Assembly: GCF_003001935.1 (NCBI RefSeq)
Contig: NZ_PVNG01000008.1
Span: 310,001 to 374,000, forward strand
Reading direction: 5' to 3'
DNA: 64,000 nucleotides
From: Nonomuraea fuscirosea
GTDB lineage: Bacteria; Actinomycetota; Actinomycetes; Streptosporangiales; Streptosporangiaceae
Shown here one piece after another: positions 44,737 to 53,775 of the stretch. The stretch's first letter is position 1; every line of letters begins with the position of its first letter. A model generated the notes under the pieces. That model saw only the letters and a list, made by a program, of their open reading frames with translations. It made no database searches and was not told the DNA's origin. A program made the translations under genes and the position numbers.

Positions 44737-45600
44737 TCAGTTGGCAGATTCCAGTAGTTGCATTGACTTCCACCGGAGGATGACCCTCTGGTACATGGCG
44801 TAGGCAAGTTCTTCTTGACCCGTGTCCAGGCCCGTCAGGGCCGCGGAGAGCTCCGCGACGGACTGGTCCGCCTGCAGCGCGTCGTCGTCCATGAGGTGCA
44901 CGAGCCCGCCGTAGTCGAGTTCGACCAGGCTGTGGGGGTGGAAGTCCTCCAGCCACCTGGCGATGTCCTCGACGTCGAAGTTCGAGGCCACGTCGCCCAG
45001 ATGGCGGCGCAGGACGTTGAGCGCGCGCGCCGCCCGCCTCCTGGCCTGCGCCATGGAGGTGACGTAGATCAAGTTACGCCCCGTAGTGGTGGTCACGTCC
45101 TGCCCCGGATTGGCCGAGCCGAGCACCAGCCAGCGCTCGTTCCCATCAAACGGCACGAACCACGACGGCGGCACGTGCCACGCCGTGGTGCGGATGTGGG
45201 TGCGCAACGCCGACGATCCGGCCCTCCGCTTGTAGCGGTCGAAGTCGTCGGCCGTCTGCTCGGCGATCGGCTTGGGCACGAGGTGGTCCATCAGTTTCAC
45301 GGGCGTGGTGCCACGAAGCCGTGAGAACGCCAGCCACGAGCGCAGCCGGGTCTGCCAGGGACACACATAGAGCCGGTCCTCGACACGCCGGAGATAGGCG
45401 TTGGGGCTCTCCTGGGCGGGAACGGGTTGAGGGGGCATGCCGAGCAGGCGCGTGACGGACTCGCCGTGCTCCGCATTGAGCGCGTTCGCGCGGCGCGGGC
45501 GGTCCCGTGAGTCGGCGTAGTCGGCCCACACCTTGCGCTCGGACTCGGCGAACGCGGTCAGTGGCTCATAGACACGGAGGTAGGCGGCATAGGGCAGCAC
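44737..45600 (-). CDS. conserved hypothetical protein of the bldC-vdh locus
   Basis: This is a 287-residue soluble protein with no recognisable motif. Features include a Trp-rich centre (YVCPWQTRLRSWLAFSRLRG, TAWHVPPSWFVPFDGNERWLVLG) and an acidic, helical C-terminus. The corresponding gene lies at the same place next to bldC and the valine dehydrogenase gene in Streptomyces, so it is conserved but uncharacterised. The start (GTG 45600) has only a weak ribosome site and could be further in. Confidence 0.78.
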   Translation of the reverse strand: MLPYAAYLRVYEPLTAFAESERKVWADYADSRDRPRRANALNAEHGESVTRLLGMPPQPVPAQESPNAYLRRVEDRLYVCPWQTRLRSWLAFSRLRGTTPVKLMDHLVPKPIAEQTADDFDRYKRRAGSSALRTHIRTTAWHVPPSWFVPFDGNERWLVLGSANPGQDVTTTTGRNLIYVTSMAQARRRAARALNVLRRHLGDVASNFDVEDIARWLEDFHPHSLVELDYGGLVHLMDDDALQADQSVAELSAALTGLDTGQEELAYAMYQRVILRWKSMQLLESAN

Positions 45601-45707
45601 GGAGGCATCGTGTCACGAAGCGATCCTGCGCGCACCGTCGAGGCTTACTACTCTGTGAGGTGATCTCCGCCGCGAAGGTGCGGTGGACCGGACAGGGAGT
45701 CACTACC

Positions 45708-46787
45708 GTGACCGACGTCTTCGGAGCGTCCCACAAGGACGTCCATGAGCAGGTCGTGTTCTGCGCCGACGAGCAGAGCGGCCTGCGTGCCATCATCGCC
45801 ATCCACAACACGGCGCTGGGGCCGGCACTGGGAGGCACCAGGTTCTATCCGTACGAGAGCGAGCAGGCGGCCCTGGCCGACGTGCTCAACCTCGCCAAGG
45901 GCATGGCGTACAAGAACGCGCTGGCGGGCCTCGATCTGGGCGGCGGCAAGGCCGTCATCATCGGCGACCCGGCGCGTGACAAGAGCGAGGCGCTGCTGCG
46001 CGCCTACGGCAGGTTCGTCCAGTCGCTCGGCGGGCGCTACATCACCGCCTGCGACGTGGGCACCTACAGCGAGGACATGGACATCGTCGCGCGCGAGACG
46101 CGCTTCGCCACCGGCCGCACCCTGGCCCACGGCGGGGCCGGCGACTCCTCGATCCTCACCGCCTTCGGCGTGTTCCAGGGCATGCGGGCCTCGGCCGAGC
46201 GGGTCTTCGGCACACCGTCGCTGCACGGCAGGCGGGTCGGCGTGGAGGGGGTCGGCAAGGTGGGCCACCGCCTGGTCGGGCTGCTCCGCGAGGACGGCGC
46301 CGACGTCGTGGTCTGCGACGTCGACCCGAGAGCGGTCGAACGGGTGCGCCAGCGTCATCCCGAGGTCGAGGTGGTCGCCGACGCGCGTGCGCTGACGACG
46401 GCCGACATCGACGTCTTCGCGCCCTGCGCGCTGGGCGGCGCGCTCGACGACGACTCGGTGGCCGCGCTCAAGGCGAAGATCGTCTGTGGTGCGGCCAACA
46501 ACCAGCTCGCCCATCCGGGCGTCGAGAAACAACTCGCCGAACGCGGCATCCTGTACGCGCCCGACTACGTCGTCAATTCCGGCGGTGTGATTCAGGTCGC
46601 TGACGAGATCGACGGTTTCGACATGGAACGAGCCAGGTCGAAGGCGACCCAGATCTACGACACGACTCTGAAGATCTTCGGAATCGCCGCCGAGGAGGGC
46701 GTTCCGCCGGCGGTGGCAGCAGATAGGCTGGCCGAGCGCAGAATGTCGGAAGTCGGGCGGATTAGGGGCATTTGGCTGGGCCGCTGA
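45708..46787 (+). CDS. vdh: valine (branched-chain amino acid) dehydrogenase
   Basis: This 359-residue Glu/Leu/Phe/Val-dehydrogenase-family enzyme converts valine, leucine or isoleucine to the 2-oxoacid with NAD, feeding branched acyl-CoA precursors for fatty acids and polyketides. The catalytic Lys is in GMAYKNALAGLDLGGGKAV, and the NAD-binding region is GVEGVGKVGHRLVGLL followed by VVVCDVDPR. C-terminal AANNQLAHPGVEKQLAERGILYAPDYVVNSGGVIQVADE matches Streptomyces Vdh. GTG 45708 has GGGAG 8 bases upstream; the frame is open far upstream without support. It is divergent from the hypothetical at 44737. Confidence 0.93.
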   Translation: MTDVFGASHKDVHEQVVFCADEQSGLRAIIAIHNTALGPALGGTRFYPYESEQAALADVLNLAKGMAYKNALAGLDLGGGKAVIIGDPARDKSEALLRAYGRFVQSLGGRYITACDVGTYSEDMDIVARETRFATGRTLAHGGAGDSSILTAFGVFQGMRASAERVFGTPSLHGRRVGVEGVGKVGHRLVGLLREDGADVVVCDVDPRAVERVRQRHPEVEVVADARALTTADIDVFAPCALGGALDDDSVAALKAKIVCGAANNQLAHPGVEKQLAERGILYAPDYVVNSGGVIQVADEIDGFDMERARSKATQIYDTTLKIFGIAAEEGVPPAVAADRLAERRMSEVGRIRGIWLGR

Positions 46788-46938
46788 CGCCCCACGTCCA
46801 TACGACGTACCGAGCTGGGCACAAAACAGGTACGGTAATAGGCGAACGATAGGCTGACGCCCAAAGTCAGGCGGCGTCAGTGTGTGGTGCGTTAGCGACG
46901 AGGGGTCGGGGACGACCCCACACGAGGGGGTCGAGCCA

Positions 46939-47169
46939 ATGGGGCGCGGCCGAGCAAAGGCCAAGCAGGTCAAGGTTGCTCGCCAGCTGAAGTACAACAG
47001 CGGTGGCACGGATCTTGACCGTCTTCGCGACGAACTCGGGGTCGGCGACCCCGGCAGCAATGACGACGCCGACGACCGCGATGATGAGCTGGCGGATCGC
47101 TATGCCGATTACGCCGATGACTATGGCGCCGGAGAAGACGACGACGGCCGTTCGCCCGGCCGCCGTTAG
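46939..47169 (+). CDS. DUF3073 family protein
   Basis: This is a 76-residue protein. The N-terminus is strongly basic (MGRGRAKAKQVKVARQLKYNS) and the C-terminus is very acidic (DDADDRDDELADRYADYADDY), the hallmark of DUF3073, which is conserved in actinobacteria next to the purM-purF genes and has no assigned function. GAGGGGG lies upstream of the ATG. The charge split suggests nucleic-acid contact, which is inference. Confidence 0.92.
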   Translation: MGRGRAKAKQVKVARQLKYNSGGTDLDRLRDELGVGDPGSNDDADDRDDELADRYADYADDYGAGEDDDGRSPGRR

Positions 47170-47231
47170 ACGTTCTCCTGGTTGAGGTGGCCGAGGGCCC
47201 GGCATGCCGGATCCTCGTCCACACTCGTCGG

Positions 47232-47256
47232 GCCCCACGGGTGACCGTGGGGCTTT
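47232..47256 (+). terminator. terminator of the DUF3073 gene
   Basis: GCCCCACGG and CCGTGGGGC form a perfect 9-bp stem with loop GTGA, followed by TTTCG. Confidence 0.85.
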
Positions 47257-47411
47257 CGTCACGTGGAGCGAAGTCGGAAAGGCTCCCGATCCCGGAGCGG
47301 GGCTCTCCCGCGCATCCGTTCGGTGCGCCGTGCGCTCATGACGATCCGGCATGTCCTGTGCGAGGGCCGAGGTGACGCCGTGGCGTGCACCCCGGCTCCG
47401 TGCGGACGGCG

Positions 47412-48437
47412 TCAGCGGTAGCGGGCCTGGCCGGTGCCGGGCACGATCTCACCCAGCACCCACGCGTCCAGCCCGCGGCCGGCCAGCAGCCTGATCGCCG
47501 CGTCGGCGACGTCGGGGGCCACGACGGCCGCCATGCCGATCCCGAGGTTGAACGTGCGGTCCATGTCCCGCTGGGCGATCTTCCCGTGCCCGGCCAGCAC
47601 CCCGAAGACCGCGGGTGGCGTCCAGGACGAGCGGTCGAGCAGCGCGTCGAGGCCGGCCGGCAGCGACCTGGACAGGTTGTTCTCGATCCCGCCGCCGGTG
47701 ATGTGCGCGTAGGCGTGCACGTCGACCGCGCGGGCCAGCTCCAGGCAGTCGAGCGAGTAGATCCGCGTCGGCTCCAGCAGCTCCTCTCCCAGCGGCCGGT
47801 CCAGCTCGGGCAGCACGGTGTCGAGCGAGAGCGAAGCCTCGCGCAGCACGTGACGCACCAGCGAGTAGCCGTTGGAGTGGACGCCCGACGAGGCCAGCGC
47901 CAGCACCACGTCACCGGCCGCCACGCGGTCGGGGCCGAGCATGGCCGCCGCCTCCACGACGCCGGTGCCCGCGCCCGCCAGGTCGTACTCGTCCGGGCCC
48001 ATCGCCCCCGGGTGCTCGGCCGTCTCGCCGCCCACCAGCGCGGCCCCGGCCAGCCGGCAGCCCTCGGCCACGCCGCCGACGATCTCGGCGACGCGCTCGG
48101 GCACCAGCTTGCCGCAGGCGATGTAGTCGGTCATGAACAGCGGCTCGGCCCCGCAGACCACCAGGTCGTCGAGGACCATGCCGACCAGGTCGATGCCGAT
48201 CGTGTCGTGCTTGCCGTACCGCTGGGCGATCATGACCTTGGTGCCGACGCCGTCGGTCGAGCTGGCCAGCAGCGGACGCCGGTAGCGCAGCAGCGCGGAG
48301 GCGTCGAAGAGCCCGGCGAAGCCGCTGGCGTCGTCGACCACCTCCGGCCGCCGCGAGCGCGCCACCTTGTCCTTCATCAGGGCCACGGCCCGCTCGCCCG
48401 CCTCGATGTCGACCCCGGCGGCCTCGTAGGTGCTCAC
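47412..48437 (-). CDS. purM: phosphoribosylformylglycinamidine cyclo-ligase
   Basis: This 341-residue enzyme closes the imidazole ring (FGAM to AIR) in purine synthesis with ATP. Recognisable parts are the ATP-binding STDGVGTKVMIA, MVLDDLVVCGAEPLFMTDYIACGKL, GGETAEHPGAM, and SSGVHSNGYSLVR. GTG 48437 overlaps the purF stop by 4 bases (GTGA), so purM is translated by coupling to purF. The length and motifs are normal. Confidence 0.96.
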   Translation of the reverse strand: MSTYEAAGVDIEAGERAVALMKDKVARSRRPEVVDDASGFAGLFDASALLRYRRPLLASSTDGVGTKVMIAQRYGKHDTIGIDLVGMVLDDLVVCGAEPLFMTDYIACGKLVPERVAEIVGGVAEGCRLAGAALVGGETAEHPGAMGPDEYDLAGAGTGVVEAAAMLGPDRVAAGDVVLALASSGVHSNGYSLVRHVLREASLSLDTVLPELDRPLGEELLEPTRIYSLDCLELARAVDVHAYAHITGGGIENNLSRSLPAGLDALLDRSSWTPPAVFGVLAGHGKIAQRDMDRTFNLGIGMAAVVAPDVADAAIRLLAGRGLDAWVLGEIVPGTGQARYR

Positions 48438-49870
48438 GCCTTGCTCTCCAACACGAACTTGCCCACGTTGTCCTGGTCGATCGGGATCGGATAGGTGCCG
48501 TCGAAGCAGGCCCTGCACAGGCGCTCGGACGGGATGGTGGTGGCCTTGGTCAGGCCCTCCAGGGAGATGTAGCCGAGCGAGTCGGCCCCCAGGGAGGCCC
48601 TGATCTCCTCGACCGACAGCGAGCCCGCGATCAGCTCCGCCCTGGTGGCGAAGTCGATGCCGTAGAAGCACGGCCACTGCACGGGCGGGGAGGAGATGCG
48701 TACGTGCACCTCACGCGCTCCCGCCTCGCGCAGCATCTTGACGATGGCCCGCTGGGTGTTGCCGCGCACGATCGAGTCGTCCACGACCACCAGCCGCTTG
48801 CCCTCGACGACCTCGCGCAGCGGGTTGAGCTTGAGCCGGATGCCGAGCTGGCGGATGGTCTGCGACGGCTGGATGAACGTGCGGCCCACGTAGGAGTTCT
48901 TCACCAGGCCCTGGCCGTAGGGGATGCCGCTCTCCTCGGCGTAGCCCACGGCGGCGGGCGTGCCGGACTCGGGCGTCGGGATGACCAGGTCGGCCTCGAC
49001 CGGGTGCTCGCGGGCCAGCACGCGGCCCACCTCGACCCGGGTGACCTGCACGCCGCGCCCGGCGATGGTGGTGTCGGGGCGGGCGAGGTAGACGTACTCG
49101 AACAGGCAGCCCTTGGGCTCGGCCAGCGCGAAGCGGCGCGACCTGACGCCGCGCTCGTCGATGGTGAGCATCTCGCCCGGCTCGACCTCGCGCACGAACG
49201 TGGCGCCGACGATGTCGAGCGCCGCCGTCTCGGAGGCCACCACCCAGCCGCGCTCCAGGCGGCCGAGGACCAGCGGGCGGATGCCCTGCGGGTCGCGGGC
49301 GGCGTAAAGGGTCTTCTCGTCCATGAAGACCAGCGTGTAAGCGCCCTTGACCTGCGGGAGCAGCTCGGCGGCCGCGTCTTCGACGGAACGGGTGCGGTCC
49401 TGCGCGAGCAGCGTGGTCAGGACCTCGGTGTCGGTGGTCGCGCGGATGGAGCCGGGCTCAAGCCGCTGGGCCAGCTCCGGGGTGTTGATCAGGTTGCCGT
49501 TGTGGGCCAGCGCGAGCCCGCCCACGTCGGTCGAGCTCAGCGTGGGCTGCGCGTTCTCCCACACACTGGATCCGGTGGTGGAGTAGCGGCAGTGACCGAT
49601 CGCCAGGTGGCCGCGCAGGGTGCTGAGCACCGACTCGTCGAAGACCTGGGCCACCAGGCCCATGTCCTTGTAGACGAGAATGCGGCTGCCCTCGCTGGCC
49701 GCGATGCCCGCGGACTCCTGCCCGCGGTGCTGCAACGCGTACAGCCCGTAGTAGGTGAGTTTGGAAACTTCCTCGCCCGGAGCCCAGACGCCGAAGACGC
49801 CACAGGCGTCTTTAGGTGCGCGGTCGTGGGGGTCCAGGTCATGGCCGAGCCGGCCGTCGCCCTTCAGCAC
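48434..49870 (-). CDS. purF: amidophosphoribosyltransferase
   Basis: This 478-residue enzyme makes phosphoribosylamine from PRPP and glutamine, the first step of purine synthesis. The glutaminase nucleophile Cys follows a short propeptide (PKDACGVFGVWAPG), so self-cleavage before Cys is expected. The PRPP loop is RLVVVDDSIVRGNT. GTG 49870 gives the usual actinobacterial propeptide length; the frame is open to 49963. It is the first gene of the purF-purM operon, with a 198-bp gap to the divergent DUF4190 gene. Confidence 0.95.
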   Translation of the reverse strand: MLKGDGRLGHDLDPHDRAPKDACGVFGVWAPGEEVSKLTYYGLYALQHRGQESAGIAASEGSRILVYKDMGLVAQVFDESVLSTLRGHLAIGHCRYSTTGSSVWENAQPTLSSTDVGGLALAHNGNLINTPELAQRLEPGSIRATTDTEVLTTLLAQDRTRSVEDAAAELLPQVKGAYTLVFMDEKTLYAARDPQGIRPLVLGRLERGWVVASETAALDIVGATFVREVEPGEMLTIDERGVRSRRFALAEPKGCLFEYVYLARPDTTIAGRGVQVTRVEVGRVLAREHPVEADLVIPTPESGTPAAVGYAEESGIPYGQGLVKNSYVGRTFIQPSQTIRQLGIRLKLNPLREVVEGKRLVVVDDSIVRGNTQRAIVKMLREAGAREVHVRISSPPVQWPCFYGIDFATRAELIAGSLSVEEIRASLGADSLGYISLEGLTKATTIPSERLCRACFDGTYPIPIDQDNVGKFVLESKA

Positions 49871-50068
49871 ATGCCTCAGTCTAGGTCGGCGGCTTCCGTG
49901 CTCGCACACCCGGGGCCGATATCGGGGCCCCTGGGCCGCCTCCGACCTGGAACTTTGGCACATGGTGGCCCAAGGTTGGGCACGGTATTACCGTGTCGCG
50001 CGGTTTAGCGGACCGCTTCCGCGAAAGGGTGAAGTATCCGGCATGCTGACCCGGCGGGAGACGCAGAC

Positions 50069-51079
50069 GTGAGCACACCTGGGGACCCGAACGAGCCCCG
50101 CCAGGGGCAGGACCCGCGCGAAGGCCGCCACGACGAGGGCGAGCCCGCGTGGTGGAACGAGGGCATGCCGCCGCAGGAGCCGTCCAGGGGCGGTGAACGG
50201 AGCGAGGGCAGGCCGCCGGAGGAGCCGTCCCGTGGTGACGAGCCGTCCAGGGGCGGCGAGCCGGCGCAGGGGGAGGAGCCGCGGCCGGGCGGAGAGCCGA
50301 TCGCGCCCAGGCCGCCGGTGGCGCCGCGGCCGGACGCGCCGGAGCCCGACACGCCGCCGGTGCACGAGCCCCGGCCGGGCGACGGGCCGTCCCATCCCGA
50401 TCTGCCCACCTCGCCGGAGACCCCGCCGCCCGCCGCGGGCGCGGACGCCGAGTCGACCCAGGTGTTCCCGGTGCCCGGCGCGACCCCGTCCTATCCGGGC
50501 TGGAGCGGCACCCCGCACGAGGAGGAGCCGCCGCCCAGGCAGGCGCCCTCACGCTACGAGCAGAGCCCCTCCCAGGACCCCTCCCAGGGCCCGTCGTACG
50601 GCGGGCAGGAGGCCCCGCCGGCGTACCAGGGCGGGACGGCACGGGAGCAGGACCAGCCCGTGCCCGGCACGATGCCCTCCAGCCCGTACGGCGGCCCGCC
50701 CGGCTACCCGCCACCCCCCGGATCCCCCTACGGCGCCCAGCCGTCCCCGTACGGCGGATACCAGCAGCCGGCCCCCGGCAGCGGCCTGGCCACCGCCTCG
50801 CTCGTCCTGGGAGTGGCCAGCCCGTTCCTGGTCTTCGTCTGCTTCACCGGCCTCATCACGGCCATCCTGTCGATCGTCTTCGGCTGCGTGGCCCTGGTCA
50901 GGCACGTCGGCAGGGGCCGCGCCATCGCCGGCATCGTGATCAGCGTCCTGTCGCTGATCCTGTTCGCGATCGTGGCCATCTGGTTCTGGAACGTGGTGCA
51001 GGAGTGCGCCCACCTGCCGGGCCAGCTCGCCGACCGCTGCTTCGAGTCGAAGTTCCCCTGGATGAACGGCAGCCGTTAG
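50069..51079 (+). CDS. DUF4190 membrane protein with proline-rich N-terminus
   Basis: This is a 336-residue protein. Residues 1-235 are disordered, very rich in Pro, Glu, Gly and Ser, with repeats such as EEPSRG and PYGG. The C-terminus is a DUF4190 unit with two membrane helices (ASLVLGVASPFLVFVCFTGLITAILSIVFGCVALV and GIVISVLSLILFAIVAIWFW). Such proteins are frequent in actinomycetes, with the long tail probably cytoplasmic; function is unknown. GGGAGA lies 8 bases before the GTG. Confidence 0.83.
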   Translation: MSTPGDPNEPRQGQDPREGRHDEGEPAWWNEGMPPQEPSRGGERSEGRPPEEPSRGDEPSRGGEPAQGEEPRPGGEPIAPRPPVAPRPDAPEPDTPPVHEPRPGDGPSHPDLPTSPETPPPAAGADAESTQVFPVPGATPSYPGWSGTPHEEEPPPRQAPSRYEQSPSQDPSQGPSYGGQEAPPAYQGGTAREQDQPVPGTMPSSPYGGPPGYPPPPGSPYGAQPSPYGGYQQPAPGSGLATASLVLGVASPFLVFVCFTGLITAILSIVFGCVALVRHVGRGRAIAGIVISVLSLILFAIVAIWFWNVVQECAHLPGQLADRCFESKFPWMNGSR

Positions 51080-51113
51080 AGCGGCGGCTGCGCCGGCAGG
51101 TCGGCCCGCGCCG

Positions 51114-51551
51114 TCAGAGCGGCAGGTGCGCCGACAGGTCGGCGCGCGCCCCGCTGGCGGAGATCGCGCCTTTGGCCATGGCCTCGTCCCAGGTCAGCCG
51201 GCCGAGGGCGAGCTCGATCCAGGTCCGCCCGTCGGTCTCGACCACGTTCGGCGGGGTGCCGCGGGTGTGGCGGGGCCCCGCGACGGCCTGGACGGCCGCG
51301 TAGGGGGGCACGCGCACCTCGACGGTGCGGCCCGGCGCGGCCGTCGCCAGTCTGTCGAGCAGGTGGCGCACGGCCTGCCTGGCCGCCTCACGTTCCGGCC
51401 GCAGCCCCCGGTCGTAGGCGGCCAGCACGGCGGCCACGAGCGCGCCGGGCAGGGCGGACGCCGGGCCGTCGTAGGGCGGCTCGTCCAGGGCGACGAGCTG
51501 GGCGTCGAGGGCCGATCTCAGCTTTTCCGGATCCATCTTCCGTGGTGGCAC
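51114..51551 (-). CDS. sterol carrier family protein
   Basis: This is a 145-residue protein of the bacterial sterol carrier-like type. It has a helical N-terminus (DPEKLRSALDAQLVAL) and then VEVRVPPYAAVQAVAGPRHTRGTPPNVVETDGRTWIELALGRLTWDEAMAKG, the SCP2-like core that could bind a lipid. The homologous gene lies near purF in Streptomyces, so the synteny is conserved. GTG 51551 (reading PPRKMDPEKL) is preferred, with ATG 51536 as the alternative. Confidence 0.82.
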   Translation of the reverse strand: MPPRKMDPEKLRSALDAQLVALDEPPYDGPASALPGALVAAVLAAYDRGLRPEREAARQAVRHLLDRLATAAPGRTVEVRVPPYAAVQAVAGPRHTRGTPPNVVETDGRTWIELALGRLTWDEAMAKGAISASGARADLSAHLPL

Positions 51552-51574
51552 CCCACCATTGTCTCCCGGGAAGC

Positions 51575-51614
51575 GTTCATCGAGACGGAGGTCGTCGTTC
51601 ACCTCCGGTTTCGA
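51575..51614 (+). promoter_or_regulatory. PHO-box-like direct repeats upstream of phoX
   Basis: Units on an 11-bp period read GTTCATC (51575), a degenerate unit (51586), GTTCACC (51597) and GTTTCGA (51608). GTTCACC repeats every 11 bp are the PhoP-binding pattern established in Streptomyces. They end about 50 bp before the phoX start, the expected place for activation under phosphate limitation. Confidence 0.65.
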
Positions 51615-51665
51615 CAGTGGCCGTAGCGTCCCCGCCGTACAACTGCGCACATTCATGGAGGACCT

Positions 51666-53741
51666 GTGGCGAACCCCAACGCGGGACGGCGGCTGCTGCC
51701 GTTGCTGTCCGCTCCGCACCAAGGTGGCCGATCCGCGCTGACGTGTCAGTTCCGCTGCGGCAACGCGTGCGCGCATGAGGTGGCCAACACCACCGCCAAC
51801 GCCTACTTCGGCGACGTGGTGCGTGAGGCGCTGTCGCGGCGCGGCGTGCTGCGGGCCGGCGCGCTCGGCGCCCTCGTGGCCGGCGCGGGAGTGGCGGGGG
51901 TGGCGGGCGCGGGCGTCCCGGCCTTCGCGGACGAGCCGGGGGAGGCCGCCGCCAGAGGCGGGGGGCACGGCGGCGGCGACCTCCGCTTCACCCCGGTGCC
52001 GCCGAACAAGGACGACAAGCTGAGCATCCCGGACGGTTACCGTTCCTCCGTGGTGGTGCGCTGGGGCGACCCGGTGCTGCCCGGCGCGCCGGAGTTCGAC
52101 TTCGACGCCCAGAGCGCCGACGCGCAGAGCAAGCAGTTCGGCTACAACTGCGACTACGTGACGCTGCTGCCCATGGGCAGGGACCGGGCGCTGCTCTGGG
52201 TGAACCACGAGTACACCGACGAGAGCCTGATGTTCCGCGGCTACACCGGCGGCGCGGAGGCGACCGAGGAGCAGATCAGGATCGGGCTGGCCGCGCACGG
52301 CGGCTCGGTCGTGGAGATCGAGCGCTCCGGCGGCAAGGGCGAGTGGAAGCTGGTCACCAGGGGCCGCCGCCGCTACAACCGGCGCATCACGGCTCAGACG
52401 AAGATGCGCTTCAGCGGCGCGGCGGCCGGGCACGCCCTGCTCAGGACGGCGGCCGACCCCAAGGGCGTCAGCCCCGTCGGCATGCTGAACAACTGCTCGG
52501 GCGGCACCACTCCGTGGGGCACGGTGCTGACCGCCGAGGAGAACTTCGACCAGTACTTCATCAACGGTGACAAGGTGCCGGCGGCGCAGAAGCCGTACAT
52601 CACCCGCTACACCATCCAGACCGGCGTCCCGTCGAGCAGCCGCAGGTTCGACCGCGTCGAGGAGCGCTTCGACCTGGCCAAGCACCCGAACGAGGCCAAC
52701 AGGTTCGGGTGGATCGTCGAGATCGACCCGTTCGACCCCGACTCCACGCCGGTCAAGCGCACCGCGCTCGGCCGGTTCAAGCACGAGGCCGCCAACACCA
52801 CGCTGGCCCGTGACGGCCGCCTGGTCGTCTACATGGGCGACGACTCGCGCTACGAGTACGTCTACAAGTTCGTCTCCAAGGAGCGCTACAAGCCCGGTTT
52901 CGACCGGCACAACCGCACGCTGCTGGACGAGGGCACCCTGTACGTGGCCAAGTTCACCGGCGACAGCCCGGCCGCCGAGATCGACGGCTCCGGCAAGGCG
53001 CCCGCCGACGGCGAGTTCGACGGCTCGGGCGAGTGGATCCCGCTGGTCTCGGGCGACAGGTCGTACGTGGACGGCATGTCCGCCGCCGAGGTGCTCGTCC
53101 ACACCCGTTCGGCCGCCGACAAGGTGGGCGCGACCAAGATGGACCGCCCCGAGGACATCGAGCGCAACCCGGTCACCGGCGGCGTGTACGTGGCCCTGAC
53201 CAACAACACCAACCGCACCGCGGCCGAGGCCGACGAGGCCAACCCGCGTTCGGCGAACAAGCACGGCCACGTCCTGGAGATCGTGGAGCGGCGCGGCGAC
53301 GCCGGCGAGAAGAGGTTCGCCTGGTCGATCCCGCTGGTCTGCGGCGACCCGGACGACCCCGCCACCTACTTCGCCGGCTACAACAAGAGCGAGGTCTCGC
53401 CGATCTCCTGCCCGGACAACGTCACGTTCGACAAGGACGGCAACCTCTGGATCTCCACGGACGGCAACGCGCTGGGCGCGAACGACGGCCTGTTCGTGAT
53501 GCCGGTCAAGGGCAGGGAGCGCGGCCACCTGCGCCAGTTCCTCACCGTGCCGGTCGGCGCCGAGACCTGCGGCCCGCTCGTCACGGCGGACCAGCGCAGC
53601 GTCTTCGTGGCGGTGCAGCACCCGGGCGAGACCGACGGAGCGAGCCCGGACGCGCCGAGCAGCCACTGGCCCGACGGCGACCAGCCGCGCCCCTCGGTCG
53701 CGGTGGTCTGGCACGGGCAGGGCAAGAAGATCGGCGGTTGA
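51666..53741 (+). CDS. phoX: PhoX-family alkaline phosphatase, Tat-exported
   Basis: This is a 691-residue DUF839/PhoX protein. A twin-arginine signal sits unusually deep (SRRGVLRAGALGALVAGAG at about 57-75) after an N-terminal extension common in actinomycete members. The mature enzyme carries the metal/haem-like-fold motifs of PhoX: YNCDYVTLLP, WVNHEYTDESLM, MLNNCSGGTTPWGTVLTAEENFDQYF, FKHEAANTTLA, MDRPEDIERNPVTG and CPDNVTFDKDGNLWISTDG. It releases phosphate from organic phosphoesters outside the cell using Ca and Fe cofactors. GGAGG precedes the GTG. The PHO-box-like repeats upstream fit phosphate control. Confidence 0.92.
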   Translation: MANPNAGRRLLPLLSAPHQGGRSALTCQFRCGNACAHEVANTTANAYFGDVVREALSRRGVLRAGALGALVAGAGVAGVAGAGVPAFADEPGEAAARGGGHGGGDLRFTPVPPNKDDKLSIPDGYRSSVVVRWGDPVLPGAPEFDFDAQSADAQSKQFGYNCDYVTLLPMGRDRALLWVNHEYTDESLMFRGYTGGAEATEEQIRIGLAAHGGSVVEIERSGGKGEWKLVTRGRRRYNRRITAQTKMRFSGAAAGHALLRTAADPKGVSPVGMLNNCSGGTTPWGTVLTAEENFDQYFINGDKVPAAQKPYITRYTIQTGVPSSSRRFDRVEERFDLAKHPNEANRFGWIVEIDPFDPDSTPVKRTALGRFKHEAANTTLARDGRLVVYMGDDSRYEYVYKFVSKERYKPGFDRHNRTLLDEGTLYVAKFTGDSPAAEIDGSGKAPADGEFDGSGEWIPLVSGDRSYVDGMSAAEVLVHTRSAADKVGATKMDRPEDIERNPVTGGVYVALTNNTNRTAAEADEANPRSANKHGHVLEIVERRGDAGEKRFAWSIPLVCGDPDDPATYFAGYNKSEVSPISCPDNVTFDKDGNLWISTDGNALGANDGLFVMPVKGRERGHLRQFLTVPVGAETCGPLVTADQRSVFVAVQHPGETDGASPDAPSSHWPDGDQPRPSVAVVWHGQGKKIGG

Positions 53742-53768
53742 CCTCAGCTTAACTTGAGGTCATAGGGT
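53738..53768 (+). promoter_or_regulatory. SoxR-box-like operator within a 19-bp-spacer promoter
   Basis: ACCTCAGCTTAACTTGAGGT (53741-53760) matches the palindromic SoxR box (CCTCAAG...CTTGAGG) at 16 of 18 core positions. It sits exactly between TTGACC (53738-53743) and TAGGGT (53763-53768), a 19-bp spacer, the length typical of MerR/SoxR-activated promoters. The ATG of the ABC exporter lies 7 bases after the -10 box. Confidence 0.72.
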
Positions 53769-53775
53769 CCATGCC

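Noticed and set aside
51552..53714. A long upstream extension of the sterol-carrier-like gene antisense to phoX
   Set aside because: The extension has no conserved content and runs opposite to phoX; the ribosome-site-near start at 51551 fits the family length.
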